NCBI GenBank assembly: GCA_900754715.1
Contig: CAAEDX010000015.1
Coordinates: 1-5,672 of the forward strand
DNA length: 5,672 nucleotides
From: Erysipelotrichaceae bacterium
GTDB taxonomy: Bacteria > Bacillota_I > Bacilli_A > Erysipelotrichales > Erysipelotrichaceae
Reading direction: 5' to 3'
Part shown: piece by piece, positions 5,324 to 5,672 of the stretch
Numbering within the stretch: the stretch's first letter is position 1
Layout: each line of letters opens with the position of its first letter
Translations under genes and position numbers: made by a program
The notes under the pieces: generated by a model
What the model saw: the letters and a program-made list of their open reading frames with translations, nothing else
Told to the model about the DNA's origin: nothing
The model's database searches: none

Positions 5324-5672
5324 TCATTCTGCCGTTTCGCTGAGAAGACCACGGATCTCCTCTTCATACGGAGTTCCCTTCAGCTTCTGCAACGCTTCCT
5401 TCAAATACTTCTTGCTCTTTTTCGTATCATTTTTGTATTTGTACTGAAGGCCCAGCAAATAGGCAAACATGCCCTTTTGCTCATCGGCAGCCGCATTGTC
5501 ATAATACGCCTGCATCTCATGAATGTATTTCGCTTCTTTGCGCAGCAGCACGCTGGAGATCATCTTCAATTCTTTCGCGGCCTCTGGGCCAGCATTTTCC
5601 TGTACGATGGAGATCATTTTATCCGCCTTGCGCCGGTTCTTCATCTCCACATAGAAATAAAAGCCCTGCATC
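5324..5672 (-). CDS. Uncharacterised helical protein, possibly TPR-like (5' end outside window)
   Basis: I do not recognise this gene. Only its 3' part is visible. The frame is open to the window edge; an ATG at 5671 is present, but with only one base before it I cannot tell whether it is the true start, and I treat the gene as partial. The visible 115 residues are charged and lysine/glutamate-rich, with predicted long helices and no membrane segment. The stretch AYLLGLQYKYKNDTKKSKKY (about 70-89) and the following KEALQKL have the size and small/large residue pattern of a tetratricopeptide repeat, suggesting a protein-interaction helix repeat. It stops at TGA 5324, about 140 bases before cysS. 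In Bacillus the gene before cysS is cysE (serine acetyltransferase); this is not cysE, having no hexapeptide repeats. Confidence 0.7.
   Translation of the reverse strand, partial: MQGFYFYVEMKNRRKADKMISIVQENAGPEAAKELKMISSVLLRKEAKYIHEMQAYYDNAAADEQKGMFAYLLGLQYKYKNDTKKSKKYLKEALQKLKGTPYEEEIRGLLSETAE

Overview
The window looks like chromosomal housekeeping DNA from a member of the Bacillota (Firmicutes). Every gene I support lies on the minus strand. Read in the direction of transcription, from high to low coordinates, the order is: an unrecognised helical protein (5' end missing) - cysS - mrnC - rlmB - sigH-like sigma factor - rpmG - secE - nusG - small membrane protein - HAD-IIA phosphatase (3' end missing). 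The core from cysS to nusG matches the well-known Bacillus/Clostridium block cysS-mrnC-rlmB-(rae1)-sigH-rpmG-secE-nusG. The class is uncertain. The loss of rae1, the divergent sigma factor and the moderate base composition would fit Erysipelotrichia, but that is only a guess.

Region 5182-5672 holds the 3' end of an unknown gene and a leader of about 140 bases before cysS. The leader contains two hairpins. The second ends in seven T's only about 30 bases before the cysS start, which suggests a terminator or attenuator.

Region 2104-5182 is a tight gene run. cysS charges tRNA-Cys. mrnC (2 bases after cysS) matures 23S rRNA ends. rlmB (ATGA overlap with mrnC) methylates 23S rRNA. A SigH-type sigma factor follows 24 bases later. 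In several of these genes the longest open frame overstates the N-terminus, and the ribosome binding site points to a start further in.

Region 1076-2103 opens with two overlapping-scale sigma-A-type promoters. They drive rpmG (ribosomal protein L33, 49 residues), secE and nusG, which encode part of the ribosome, the Sec translocon and the transcription elongation complex. An intrinsic terminator sits 5 bases after nusG, where rplK-rplA would usually follow.

Region 1-986 is a two-gene unit: a two-helix membrane protein of 63 residues and an almost complete HAD-IIA (NagD/YutF-like) phosphatase.

I found no mobile element, CRISPR array, tRNA or rRNA, and no clearly new biological system. The most interesting items are the cysS leader, the eroded core-binding motif of the sigma factor, and the departures from canonical gene order.
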